Source: JAFEDN01 sp963697455 | GTDB taxonomy: Bacteria; Pseudomonadota; Gammaproteobacteria; Coxiellales; Coxiellaceae | Assembly (NCBI GenBank): GCA_963697455.1 | Contig: CAVOOI010000014.1 | Location: 1 to 64,000, forward strand | Reading direction: 5' to 3' | Length of the DNA stretch: 64,000 nucleotides | Part shown: piece by piece, positions 50,275-58,275 of the stretch | Position numbering within the stretch: position 1 is the first letter of the stretch | How the letters are laid out: every line of letters begins with the position of its first letter | Notes under the pieces: generated by a model | What the model saw: only the letters and a program-made list of their open reading frames with translations | What the model was told of the DNA's origin: nothing | The model's database searches: none | Program-made: the position numbers and the translations under genes

Positions 50275-51486
50275 ATGATCGAATTTTTGTCTGCTACTTA
50301 TAACCGATTAATCAATAACTTAGAGGTTCAATCCTACCGCTATCTATACGATATTTTTCATATCCGTAATCGCTTAACCGGGTTAATCGGCCCTAGAGGG
50401 GTAGGTAAGACCACTCTTATGCTGCAATACATTAAAGAGCATCTTTATCCCAATTCTGAGGTGTTTTATTTCTCCGCCGATAATATTTATTTTGACAAAG
50501 TGAGTTTGCTGGAATTTATCGATTCTGCGTACCATCTTGATGGGATCCGGATTTTTTTTATGGATGAAATTCATAAATATCCCGATTGGAGCCAGGTCTT
50601 AAAAAATATTTACGATGCGTTCCCGGATGTTAAAGTTATTTTTTCCGGTAGTTCCAGCATAGATATTATTAAAGGCAGCAGTGATCTTTCCAGACGAGCG
50701 ACATTGTTTCATTTGCACGGATTATCTTTTCGTGAATATCTCAACTTTACAACCGGCAGTCAGTTACCTGCGATATCATTTGCTGAGCTATTGGCGCGAC
50801 ACCTGCAATTAGCCGCCGATCTATCCCAGATTAAAAAAATCGCCGGGCATTTCAAGGATTATTTAAAAATAGGTTATTACCCATTCTTTTTTGAAGATTC
50901 ATCTTCTTATTATGAAAGAATTAATCGAGTGATTGAAAAAACGATTTACGAAGACATCGCCAATTATTATTCGTTAAAAACGCCAAATTTACATTATTTT
51001 AAGAATATTTTAAATTATTTAGTTTCAATTCCACCGGGTTCGGTGAATATCCACAGCATTGGCAAACAATTGGCGATTGATGATAAAACCGCGTTTCATT
51101 ATTTAACGATTTTAAAAGAAACCGGCTTAGTTAGATTTGTTCCGGCTTATGCGAAAGGCAAGCAAGTACTGAGCAAGCCGGAAAAGATATTTTTAAATAA
51201 TACGACTCTGCATAATGCAATGGACACTTTTCTAGGAATCAGCGATGAAGTTGGCACTAAACGTGAGCTGTTCTTTATCCAATCGGTTGTAAACGCCGGC
51301 GCTCAAGTTTATGCCAGCGATTATGCAGATTTTCAGGTACAAGAACATTTATTTGAAATCGGCGGGAAAAATAAAACTACTCAGCAACTGTCTAAGACAA
51401 ACTTACCGGTCATCTTAGTGAAAGACGATATTTTAACCGGCAGCAAAAACACCATCCCGCTTTTATATTTTGGGTTTTGTTACTAA
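50275..51486 (+). CDS. AAA ATPase with DUF4143 domain (copy 2)
   Basis: A 403-residue ATP-binding protein with P-loop GPRGVGKTTLM (39-49), Walker B FFMDEIHKYPDW (about 98-109), sensor segment VIFSGSSSIDI, and a C-terminal DUF4143 region with a winged-helix-like stretch (NIHSIGKQLAIDDKTAFHYL). The nuclease-like E-D-EVK trio seen in copy 1 is not evident. I start it at ATG 50275, since the in-frame upstream TTG lies inside the palindromic operator. It lies between the WH2-like gene and the insertion sequence, in the block that splits the dcw cluster. Confidence 0.82.
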   Translation: MIEFLSATYNRLINNLEVQSYRYLYDIFHIRNRLTGLIGPRGVGKTTLMLQYIKEHLYPNSEVFYFSADNIYFDKVSLLEFIDSAYHLDGIRIFFMDEIHKYPDWSQVLKNIYDAFPDVKVIFSGSSSIDIIKGSSDLSRRATLFHLHGLSFREYLNFTTGSQLPAISFAELLARHLQLAADLSQIKKIAGHFKDYLKIGYYPFFFEDSSSYYERINRVIEKTIYEDIANYYSLKTPNLHYFKNILNYLVSIPPGSVNIHSIGKQLAIDDKTAFHYLTILKETGLVRFVPAYAKGKQVLSKPEKIFLNNTTLHNAMDTFLGISDEVGTKRELFFIQSVVNAGAQVYASDYADFQVQEHLFEIGGKNKTTQQLSKTNLPVILVKDDILTGSKNTIPLLYFGFCY

Positions 51487-51720
51487 AAGAACCACAACGC
51501 CAACCCGCACGGAAAGAAGGGGGCCCAGACCGATGCGGCGTTGGCGCATGGACTGGGTGATCTCGCCAAAATTCCATCCGATTTTTCGATGAACAGGCGA
51601 CAACCCAGAGCAAATGCTCCGCGTTTGACACTTTTGTTCAACGGAAAATGATCCTGACGCTTTTTGCGCAGGATTCAAAAAAGAAAGAATTTCAGATAAG
51701 ATGTAATCAGCCATGTTAAC
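51463..51720 (-). pseudogene. Reverse-strand frame interrupted by the insertion sequence
   Basis: If the insertion sequence and one target copy are removed, a 112-codon frame is restored: it begins at ATG 53470 (MNRLIIGVSAKCDQHLDA), runs to 53390, then continues here (NMADYILSEILSFLN ... LLVTKPKI). The second half overlaps the end of the ATPase gene and has an Arg/Gly-rich, repeat-like character, so it may never have been a real gene. The remaining 51487-51710 DNA holds nothing else I can support. Confidence 0.3.
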
Positions 51721-53379
51721 CATGGCAATCGCACTAAACTATATAATTGATTTCAAATAGAATTTACTGGAAACTACCCTCTGTAATGGAAATGGCCACA
51801 GGGAGTAGTGATGGAATTAGCAGATACATTTTTTGAACATTTTGCGATTTTGGAAGATCCCAGGACAGAGAATCACAACCTTCTCCATCCTTTTCACGAT
51901 ATCCTGGTGATAGCCATATTAGGAACAATCTGTGGAGCTGATGGCTGGACAGAAATCTGCGAATTTGCGGAAGCCAAATTAGATTGGCTGAAAACTTTTT
52001 TATCCCTGCCTCACGGAATCCCCTCTCACGATACATTTGGTCGTATTTTTTCCTTATTAGATTCGGATGTATTTGAAGCATGTTTTTTAGCCTGGATTGA
52101 ATCGCTATCGATCGATTTGCAAAATGAAATTATTTCGATTGATGGAAAAAGTTTGCGCGGTTCTCATGACAAAAGAAAAGCAGTCAAAATGCTCCATATG
52201 GTTAGCGCCTGGGCATCAGAAAATAAAATTCTACTGGGTCAGATAAAAACCGATGAGAAATCAAATGAAATCACGGCGATTCCAGAACTATTGGATATGA
52301 TTGATGTTTCTGGCAGCATAGTCACTATTGATGCGATGGGTTGTCAACAAGGCATTGCAAAAAAAATCGTGGAGAAGGGAGCGGATTATGTTTTGTCGCT
52401 TAAAGAAAATCAGCCTACTTTATATCAGGAAGTAGATAATATTTTTTTACGAGCAGAACACGGAGACAAAAAATATAAGAAAATGATTCATAAACAAAAA
52501 TTAGAAAAAGTGAGCTGTCACGGACGGATGGAAACGAGACGATATAGTTTAATTAAACCTCGCGAACAACACCCATTTAGCCTTCGTTGGCCTTATTTAA
52601 ATGGACTGGGAATGGTTGAGGTTAAGCGAACTGTGAATAATCAAACAGAATATTCAAAACGATTTTTTCTAACGAGCTTAGGGGATGGGTATGAAGTTTT
52701 TTTACTGTCAGAACTGCCAACAGGAGCGCTACCCGAAAAAGGTAAAATTTACGTAGAGCAAAAGGGAGAACAATTACGCTATATTCTCCAGGCTCCTAAT
52801 GGAGATAAAATTGATTCTATTCTGGATATTGAAATCGCCGATTTTAATAAAAAAACGGTGATGGAATCAAAACGACGCATTTTGTGGGAAACAGAGAAAC
52901 GCGGGCATACTCTCAGAGACCAAGACATCAATAGATTTATGCAAGCTGTGCGCAAACATTGGAACATTGAGATTAATCTGCATTGGTCTTTAGACGTGAG
53001 TTTTAAAGAAGATTTAAGTCGAGTACGCATTGGCAACGCATCAGAAAATTTAGCCATCATCAGGCGGGTTGCCTTAAATTTATTGAAGCAAGAAAAAACC
53101 AGTAAAGTAGGCATCACAGCGCGCAGAAAAAGAGCCGGATGGGATCATCAATACCTGCTAAAGGTATTAATGGCGGATTCTACATTTAAAAATTAAAGTT
53201 AAAAAAATTGAATTCGGCTATCTCTTCATGCCTGAGGAATTTCTATGGCTCTTTTTTCCAAAAAAGAATAATTCTTAAACAACAAAACAGCCAGATTGAT
53301 AAAAAATTTACTTATAAAGCGAGATGAGATATTCTACTAAAAAAATGAGTAATCGCCGATTTTAAGTGCGATTGCCATG
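51721..53379 (+). mobile_element. Complete ISAs1-family insertion sequence
   Basis: The 1659-bp element has terminal inverted repeats CATGGCAATCGCACTAAA / CATGGCAATCGCACTTAA (one mismatch in 18). It is flanked by perfect 10-bp target duplications CCATGTTAAC at 51711-51720 and 53380-53389, within the size known for ISAs1 elements (8-10 bp). It carries one intact transposase gene. The perfect duplication indicates recent insertion. Positions 53197-53378 inside it and 53390-53556 outside hold no other supported gene. Confidence 0.92.
51811..53196 (+). CDS. ISAs1-family transposase
   Basis: A 461-residue DDE transposase. The N-terminal DUF4372-like/H_repeat-associated segment FFEHFAILEDPRTENHNLLH is typical of ISAs1. 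Catalytic residues appear in IISIDGKSLRGS (Asp), VTIDAMGCQQ (Asp) and HWNIEINLHWSLDVSFKED (Glu region). Full length (family about 370-460) and unbroken, so probably active. ATG 51811 follows GGGAG; a GTG one codon upstream is equivalent. Confidence 0.93.
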   Translation: MELADTFFEHFAILEDPRTENHNLLHPFHDILVIAILGTICGADGWTEICEFAEAKLDWLKTFLSLPHGIPSHDTFGRIFSLLDSDVFEACFLAWIESLSIDLQNEIISIDGKSLRGSHDKRKAVKMLHMVSAWASENKILLGQIKTDEKSNEITAIPELLDMIDVSGSIVTIDAMGCQQGIAKKIVEKGADYVLSLKENQPTLYQEVDNIFLRAEHGDKKYKKMIHKQKLEKVSCHGRMETRRYSLIKPREQHPFSLRWPYLNGLGMVEVKRTVNNQTEYSKRFFLTSLGDGYEVFLLSELPTGALPEKGKIYVEQKGEQLRYILQAPNGDKIDSILDIEIADFNKKTVMESKRRILWETEKRGHTLRDQDINRFMQAVRKHWNIEINLHWSLDVSFKEDLSRVRIGNASENLAIIRRVALNLLKQEKTSKVGITARRKRAGWDHQYLLKVLMADSTFKN

Positions 53380-53556
53380 CCATGTTAACTTCCACTAAAG
53401 CTAATGTGGTTAGTGTCGCGTCCAGGTGTTGATCGCACTTGGCCGACACGCCTATTATCAGCCGATTCATGGACGAAAATCAATAGATGTACAGAGAAAA
53501 TCTAAATAATCAATTTCGAATTTTGTCATCCGTGATTTAGTGAATGTATTTGCAGA

Positions 53557-53765
53557 GCCATATTTTTAGGAGTCGCCAAGGCGCTAGCACCTTACGCGAT
53601 GGGGTTTCCAAGGGGAGCAGCGCGTAGCGCTCCCCTTGGTGCGAAGCCTCAGCTTTGCTGAGGCGCAGCATACAAACCAGGAGCAATTTTCGCCGCATTC
53701 GGCGAGAATTGCGGACCCGGAATGCGATCTATCCGCAACGTCTTGGCGACTCCTAAAAATATGGC
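53557..53765. repeat. Palindromic repeat, copy 4 (209 bp, three internal hairpins)
   Basis: The ends match copy 3 at 23478 exactly: GCCATATTTTTAGGAGTCGC ... complement, with the outer ATTTGCAGA and the inner GGACCCGGAATGCGATCTAT also shared. The middle is replaced by three separate hairpins: CCAAGGGGAGC.../GCTCCCCTTGG (53609-53639), GCCTCAGC-TTT-GCTGAGGC (about 53646-53664), and CAATTTTCGCCG/CGGCGAGAATTG (about 53685-53711). It ends 30 bp before murE and extends the murE frame upstream without being part of the gene. Confidence 0.85.
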
Positions 53766-53794
53766 GGTATTGGATCAATATGGAGAAGACCTGC

Positions 53795-55297
53795 ATGCGA
53801 TTAGCGAGTTTATGGCCGGAACTGGGTTCTCTGGATCCCAAGTTGAATGTATTGATCAGCAGTTTAACCCAGGACAGTCGCCGAGTCAGTTCGGGCGCGT
53901 TATTTTTAGCGTGTCCAGGTTTACATGTGGATGGACGCAGCTTTATCCCGGCTGTGATTGCCCAGGGTGCAGCCGCGGTGCTGTATGACAATAGCGATGG
54001 CTACCAACTGCCGTTGCAATTAAAATCCACATCTATTCCTCTGCTTGGCGTGAGTAATCTTAACGCTCATATCGGCGCAATCGCTTCACGTTTTTATGGC
54101 GAGCCGACTCAAAAGATGATGGTGATTGGGGTCACCGGCACTAACGGCAAAACCTCGATCACTCAGTTTGTGGCTCAGGCATTAGCGGCCCGAGGACAGC
54201 GTTGTGCGGTGATCGGTACTATCGGCCAAGGCTTTTTGCCGAATTTACAATCCACCGGTTACACCACTCCGGATGCAGTTAATCTCCAAAAAGATTTAGC
54301 GGAATGCTTAAACCAAGGCGCGGACAGCGTGGCCATGGAAGTCTCTTCACATAGTTTAAGTCAGGATCGCGTGGCCGGGGTGAAATTTGATATCGCCGTC
54401 TTTACTAATTTAACCCGCGATCACTTAGATTATCATAAAACTATGGATGCTTATGGCGCCGCCAAAGCCCGGTTATTTCAGTTCCCCTCGTTAAAATACG
54501 CTATTTACAATGCCGACGATGCATTTGGCTGTCAATTAATTACCCAGAATCCGCATCATGCGCGGGCGTTGGCCTATACCACTGATCCACATCTGGCTTT
54601 GGGTTGTCCCGCGGTAATTGCTCAGCAAATTACCCCTACTCAGCAGGGATTTACCATTCAGCTCCAGACTCCCTGGGGAGCAGGGTGCTTTGATTTGCCC
54701 TTGATGGGACGGTTTAATATCAGCAATGTACTTGCGGTGATTAGCGTCTTAGGAGCTTTAGAAGTTCCTTTAGAGGATTGTCTGCAGATAGCCGAACAGT
54801 TACGAGCGGTCACCGGGCGGATGCAGGCATTTGGCGGCAGCCGTCAACCGCTGGTCATTGTCGATTACGCGCATACTCCGGATGCGCTGCTCCAAGTATT
54901 ATCCTCATTGCGGGAGCACCATCCGCAAAAACTATTATGGTGCGTGTTTGGTTGCGGGGGAGGCCGGGACCGGGGTAAACGTCCACAGATGGGAACGATT
55001 TCAGCCCAATTCAGCGATTACACCATTTTAACCAACGACAATCCACGTCATGAAGAACCAGAGCAAATTGTGGCGGAAATACGCGCGGGCATCCCTGCCG
55101 ATCATCCAGTCCAAGTTGAGTTAGACCGCGCCGCCGCCATTACTTATGCCATTCAACACGCCAATCCCGGAGATATCGTCCTCGTTGCCGGCAAAGGCCA
55201 CGAAACGGAGCAAATTATTGGCAATCAAGCCTATCCTCGTAGCGATATTAGTACGGTAACAGCAATTCTTGGTGAATTTAGAGGTGAAAAGTTATGA
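53795..55297 (+). CDS. murE: UDP-MurNAc-tripeptide synthetase
   Basis: MurE adds meso-diaminopimelate to UDP-MurNAc-L-Ala-D-Glu. The 500-residue ligase has the P-loop GVTGTNGKTS, HSLSQDRVAGV, DYAHTPDAL, and the DNPR motif in LTNDNPRHEEP that specifies DAP rather than lysine. GGAGAAG lies 8 nt before ATG 53795, giving the normal start MRLASLWPEL; an ATG at 53780 overlaps that site and the longer frame enters the repeat. Its TGA overlaps the next small gene (ATGA). Because the insert separates it from the mraZ promoter, it must have its own promoter or depend on read-through. Confidence 0.95.
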   Translation: MRLASLWPELGSLDPKLNVLISSLTQDSRRVSSGALFLACPGLHVDGRSFIPAVIAQGAAAVLYDNSDGYQLPLQLKSTSIPLLGVSNLNAHIGAIASRFYGEPTQKMMVIGVTGTNGKTSITQFVAQALAARGQRCAVIGTIGQGFLPNLQSTGYTTPDAVNLQKDLAECLNQGADSVAMEVSSHSLSQDRVAGVKFDIAVFTNLTRDHLDYHKTMDAYGAAKARLFQFPSLKYAIYNADDAFGCQLITQNPHHARALAYTTDPHLALGCPAVIAQQITPTQQGFTIQLQTPWGAGCFDLPLMGRFNISNVLAVISVLGALEVPLEDCLQIAEQLRAVTGRMQAFGGSRQPLVIVDYAHTPDALLQVLSSLREHHPQKLLWCVFGCGGGRDRGKRPQMGTISAQFSDYTILTNDNPRHEEPEQIVAEIRAGIPADHPVQVELDRAAAITYAIQHANPGDIVLVAGKGHETEQIIGNQAYPRSDISTVTAILGEFRGEKL

Positions 55298-55422
55298 AAA
55301 CTAAAATTGAAAACCCTCGTGAGGGTTGGATGGAAGCTTGTAAAAAAGCGGTAGAATCAGATCAAGAAAAACTTCTTGAAATGCCTGAATCAGAATGGGA
55401 CAGTGAAGAATGGCAGTGGTAA
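55294..55422 (+). CDS. 42-residue MazE/AbrB-type antitoxin C-terminal fragment
   Basis: A short gene overlapping the murE stop (ATGA) with GAGGTG upstream. The product starts MKTKIENPREGWMEACKKAV and ends PESEWDSEEWQW. The PREGWxEA...EWxW arrangement is that of the disordered toxin-binding tail of MazE-type (AbrB/SpoVT fold) antitoxins, while the DNA-binding domain is absent. No toxin gene is adjacent. It may be a remnant, or an orphan peptide that neutralises a distant MazF-like toxin. Confidence 0.55.
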   Translation: MKTKIENPREGWMEACKKAVESDQEKLLEMPESEWDSEEWQW

Positions 55423-55540
55423 TGCAGCGATTTGAGTGCATTTTCTCCCTTTTCAAAGGGAGGATGCTTCAGCGAGAATTGCTACTTTTTAAAAGCGGGC
55501 TATAGCCAATTGATTTAACAACTGATAAAATTTCCCGCTT

Positions 55541-56902
55541 ATGATGAAACTCTCTCAAGCAGCCCAGATTTTACATGCAAAACTCCAAGGTCAGGACGTT
55601 GAATTTTCTGGCGTCAGTATTGATACGCGTACCTTAAAGCCAGGCCAGTTATACATCGCTCTGCGCGGTGAAAAATTCGACGGTCACAATTTTCTCAAAG
55701 AAGCGCTGAATGCCAAAGCCGCCGCGGCCATCGTCAGTCAAGATGAAACCACGGGACTGCCCACTTTAAAAGTAGCCAACACCCGTCAAGCATTGGCGGA
55801 TTTAGCCCGCTTTCACCGGCAGCAATTTGCCATACCCATCATTGCCGTCACCGGCAGTTGCGGCAAAACCACGACTAAAGCGTTACTGGCCAGTGTCTTC
55901 AGTCAGGCTGGGAAAGTATTATTCAGTGTTAACAGCTTCAATAATGATATCGGCGTACCCCTGACTTTATTGCAATTAACGCCGGAACATCAATATGCGA
56001 TTACTGAAATGGGCGCCAATCATCCCGGGGAAATTGCTTTTCTAACCCATTTGGTCCACCCCGAAGTCGCCATTATCACCAACGCTGCGCAAGCGCATTT
56101 AGAAGGCTTTGGTGATGTGGATGGAGTTGCCTGCGCTAAAGGTGAAATTTTTCAAGGTTTGGGAGCGCATGGCGTGGCGGTCATTAACGCTGATGATGAC
56201 CATGCCGAGTTTTGGAAACAATTGTCCGGGTCCAGGCGCGTGATTACTTTCGGAGTGACTGCTCCAGCCGACGTCAGTGCTCGCCAAATCCATTACAATG
56301 AAAACGGCCAGGCTGGATTTGAATTAGTCATTGCCGGCCAGAGCACGCCAGTGCAATTGCGTTTGATGGGTGCGCATAACATTCACAATGCTTTGGCCGC
56401 TGCTGCCGCCGGATATGCGCAAGGGTTACCTTTAACAGCGATCCAAGCCGGATTAAATGCTGCGACGGCTGAAAAACAGCGCTTAATTGAACAGCGTAGT
56501 CCGGAAGGTGCGCTGATCATTGATGATTCCTACAACGCCAATCCGTTATCCATGCGCGCGGCAATCCAAATATTATCACAGCGTGCGGGAGAGCGAATCT
56601 TAGTCATGGGCGATATGTGTGAATTAGGTGAAAAAGCCGTGAAATATCATCAGGAAATCGGTCAGGAAGCAAAAAATTCTGGAATCGAACAATTATACTG
56701 CTATGGAAACCTCAGCCGTCATGCCGCCAGCGCGTTTGGCAAAAAGGCGCAATCTTTCCCTAGCCATGACGAATTGATTCAAGCATTAAAACCCCATTTG
56801 CACCCTCAGGTGACGGTGTTAATTAAAGGCTCCCATTCCATGCAGATGGAAAAAGTGGTGGCTGCCTTAAAGGATTCCGTTTCCACTTCCAATCAAGCGT
56901 AG
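55541..56902 (+). CDS. murF: UDP-MurNAc-tripeptide-D-Ala-D-Ala ligase
   Basis: MurF adds D-Ala-D-Ala to complete the pentapeptide. The 453-residue ligase has VSIDTRTLKPGQLYIAL, the P-loop AVTGSCGKTTTKALL, EMGANHPGEI and DDSYNANPLSMRAAI. Length equals the E. coli enzyme (452). The 118-bp gap before it contains a small CCCTTTTCAAAGGG hairpin related to the ftsL-ftsI repeat. Confidence 0.96.
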   Translation: MMKLSQAAQILHAKLQGQDVEFSGVSIDTRTLKPGQLYIALRGEKFDGHNFLKEALNAKAAAAIVSQDETTGLPTLKVANTRQALADLARFHRQQFAIPIIAVTGSCGKTTTKALLASVFSQAGKVLFSVNSFNNDIGVPLTLLQLTPEHQYAITEMGANHPGEIAFLTHLVHPEVAIITNAAQAHLEGFGDVDGVACAKGEIFQGLGAHGVAVINADDDHAEFWKQLSGSRRVITFGVTAPADVSARQIHYNENGQAGFELVIAGQSTPVQLRLMGAHNIHNALAAAAAGYAQGLPLTAIQAGLNAATAEKQRLIEQRSPEGALIIDDSYNANPLSMRAAIQILSQRAGERILVMGDMCELGEKAVKYHQEIGQEAKNSGIEQLYCYGNLSRHAASAFGKKAQSFPSHDELIQALKPHLHPQVTVLIKGSHSMQMEKVVAALKDSVSTSNQA

Positions 56903-56936
56903 TAAAAATTTCAAAGTCAGGGCTAAGGAGCGATAA

Positions 56937-58019
56937 ATGTTGTTATGGTTAACCAATATACTAGCGCATCACTACACATTCTTTAGAGTGTTTCAGTATC
57001 TTTCTTTCCGTTCTATCGTGAGCCTGATCACGGCATTTGTGATTGCGATACTGGTTAGCCCTATTTTGATCCGCCATTTTACCCAACGCCAAATTGGACA
57101 AGCTATTCGCGCGCTTGGCCCGCAAAGCCATCAACAAAAAAAAGGCACTCCGACTATGGGCGGGGTTGTCATTTTATTAGCGATTACGGTCAGCGTACTT
57201 TTATGGTGTGATTTAACTAACCGTTTTATCTGGGTGACTTTGCTGGTGACTTTGGGCTTAGGCCTTATCGGATGGGTGGATGATTATCGCAAAGTTATCG
57301 AGAAACATCATGGCGGATTGCCTGCGCGCTGGAAGTATTTATGGCAGTCGGTAATCGCTTTAGCGGCTGGTGCGTTTTTATTTTATACTGCGCAAACACC
57401 TGCTGAAACTCATCTGGTCATTCCATTTTTTAAAAATGTCGTGCCGAGTTTAGGTTTATGGTATTTAGTATTAGTTTATTTTGTCATCGTCGGCAGCAGC
57501 AACGCCGTCAATCTGACGGATGGATTGGACGGCTTAGCATTAATGCCTACGGTTTTAGTCGCTATGGCCTTGGGAGTTTTCGCATACATAACCGGCAATC
57601 ATATTTTTTCAGTCTATTTAATTATTCCGTTTGTGCCCGGCTCCGGCGAAATGGGGGTTTTTTGCAGCGCGATTGTGGGCGGAGGACTCGGGTTTCTATG
57701 GTATAATTCCTATCCCGCGCAAATATTTATGGGCGACGTTGGCGCCTTAGCATTAGGTGGCGCGTTAGGTATGATTGCGGTAGTGGTGCGGCAAGAATTA
57801 GTGTTTTTTTTAATGGGTGGGATTTTTGTCGCGGAAACGCTCTCCGTTATTTTGCAAGTGGCTTCTTTCAAGTTGACGGGTAAACGTATTTTTAAAATGG
57901 CGCCGCTGCACCACCATTTTGAATTGAAAGGCTGGCCGGAACCTAAAGTAATCGTGCGGTTTTGGATCATCACCGTGATTTTAGTATTGCTCGGCATCGC
58001 CACCTTGAAATTAAGGTAA
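56937..58019 (+). CDS. mraY: Phospho-MurNAc-pentapeptide translocase
   Basis: MraY transfers phospho-MurNAc-pentapeptide to undecaprenyl phosphate, forming lipid I at the membrane. The 360-residue protein (E. coli: 360) has ten predicted helices, KKGTPTMGGVVIL, the WVDDYRKV Asp motif, NAVNLTDGLDGLA, FMGDVGALALGG and APLHHHFELKGWPE. GGAGCG precedes the ATG. A repeat block follows. Confidence 0.97.
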   Translation: MLLWLTNILAHHYTFFRVFQYLSFRSIVSLITAFVIAILVSPILIRHFTQRQIGQAIRALGPQSHQQKKGTPTMGGVVILLAITVSVLLWCDLTNRFIWVTLLVTLGLGLIGWVDDYRKVIEKHHGGLPARWKYLWQSVIALAAGAFLFYTAQTPAETHLVIPFFKNVVPSLGLWYLVLVYFVIVGSSNAVNLTDGLDGLALMPTVLVAMALGVFAYITGNHIFSVYLIIPFVPGSGEMGVFCSAIVGGGLGFLWYNSYPAQIFMGDVGALALGGALGMIAVVVRQELVFFLMGGIFVAETLSVILQVASFKLTGKRIFKMAPLHHHFELKGWPEPKVIVRFWIITVILVLLGIATLKLR

Positions 58020-58028
58020 GAATACTTT

Positions 58029-58222
58029 GTCCTTCCCACGAAGGCGCATGGGCGTTAACTTAAGGACTCCCGAGTACTATTCCCTCCCCTTTCCAAGGGG
58101 AGGGTTAGGGTGGGGATAGTTGTTGTTAACCACCCCCATCCTAACCTTCCCCCTTGAAGGGGGAAGGAATAATAGGTTCAGTTTCTTAAATTAACGCTTA
58201 TGCGCGTAGACGGGAATGACAA
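58029..58222. repeat. Composite palindromic repeat between mraY and murD
   Basis: The unit starts TCCTTCCCACGAAGGCGCAT and GGCGTTAACTTAAGGACTCC, passes through two opposed G-rich hairpins (58077-58122 and 58133-58170), and ends TTAAATTAACGCTTATGCGC with CGGGAATGACAA. The ends mirror each other. The block at 42096-42300 is the same element in inverse orientation. It lies within the dcw cluster without destroying a gene. Confidence 0.8.
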
Positions 58223-58275
58223 GGTTCTTATTGAGTGCTTTCATGATGGTTAAGAGTCTTTGGAGTAGCAGTAAA

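Noticed and set aside
51463..51723. 86-codon reverse frame as an intact gene next to the insertion sequence
   Set aside because: Its start codon is partly created by the insertion junction, and it overlaps the ATPase gene; it is at best half of an interrupted frame.
53636..53794. N-terminal extension of MurE by up to 53 residues
   Set aside because: The extension reads through the palindromic repeat, while a Shine-Dalgarno and the family-typical N-terminus support ATG 53795.
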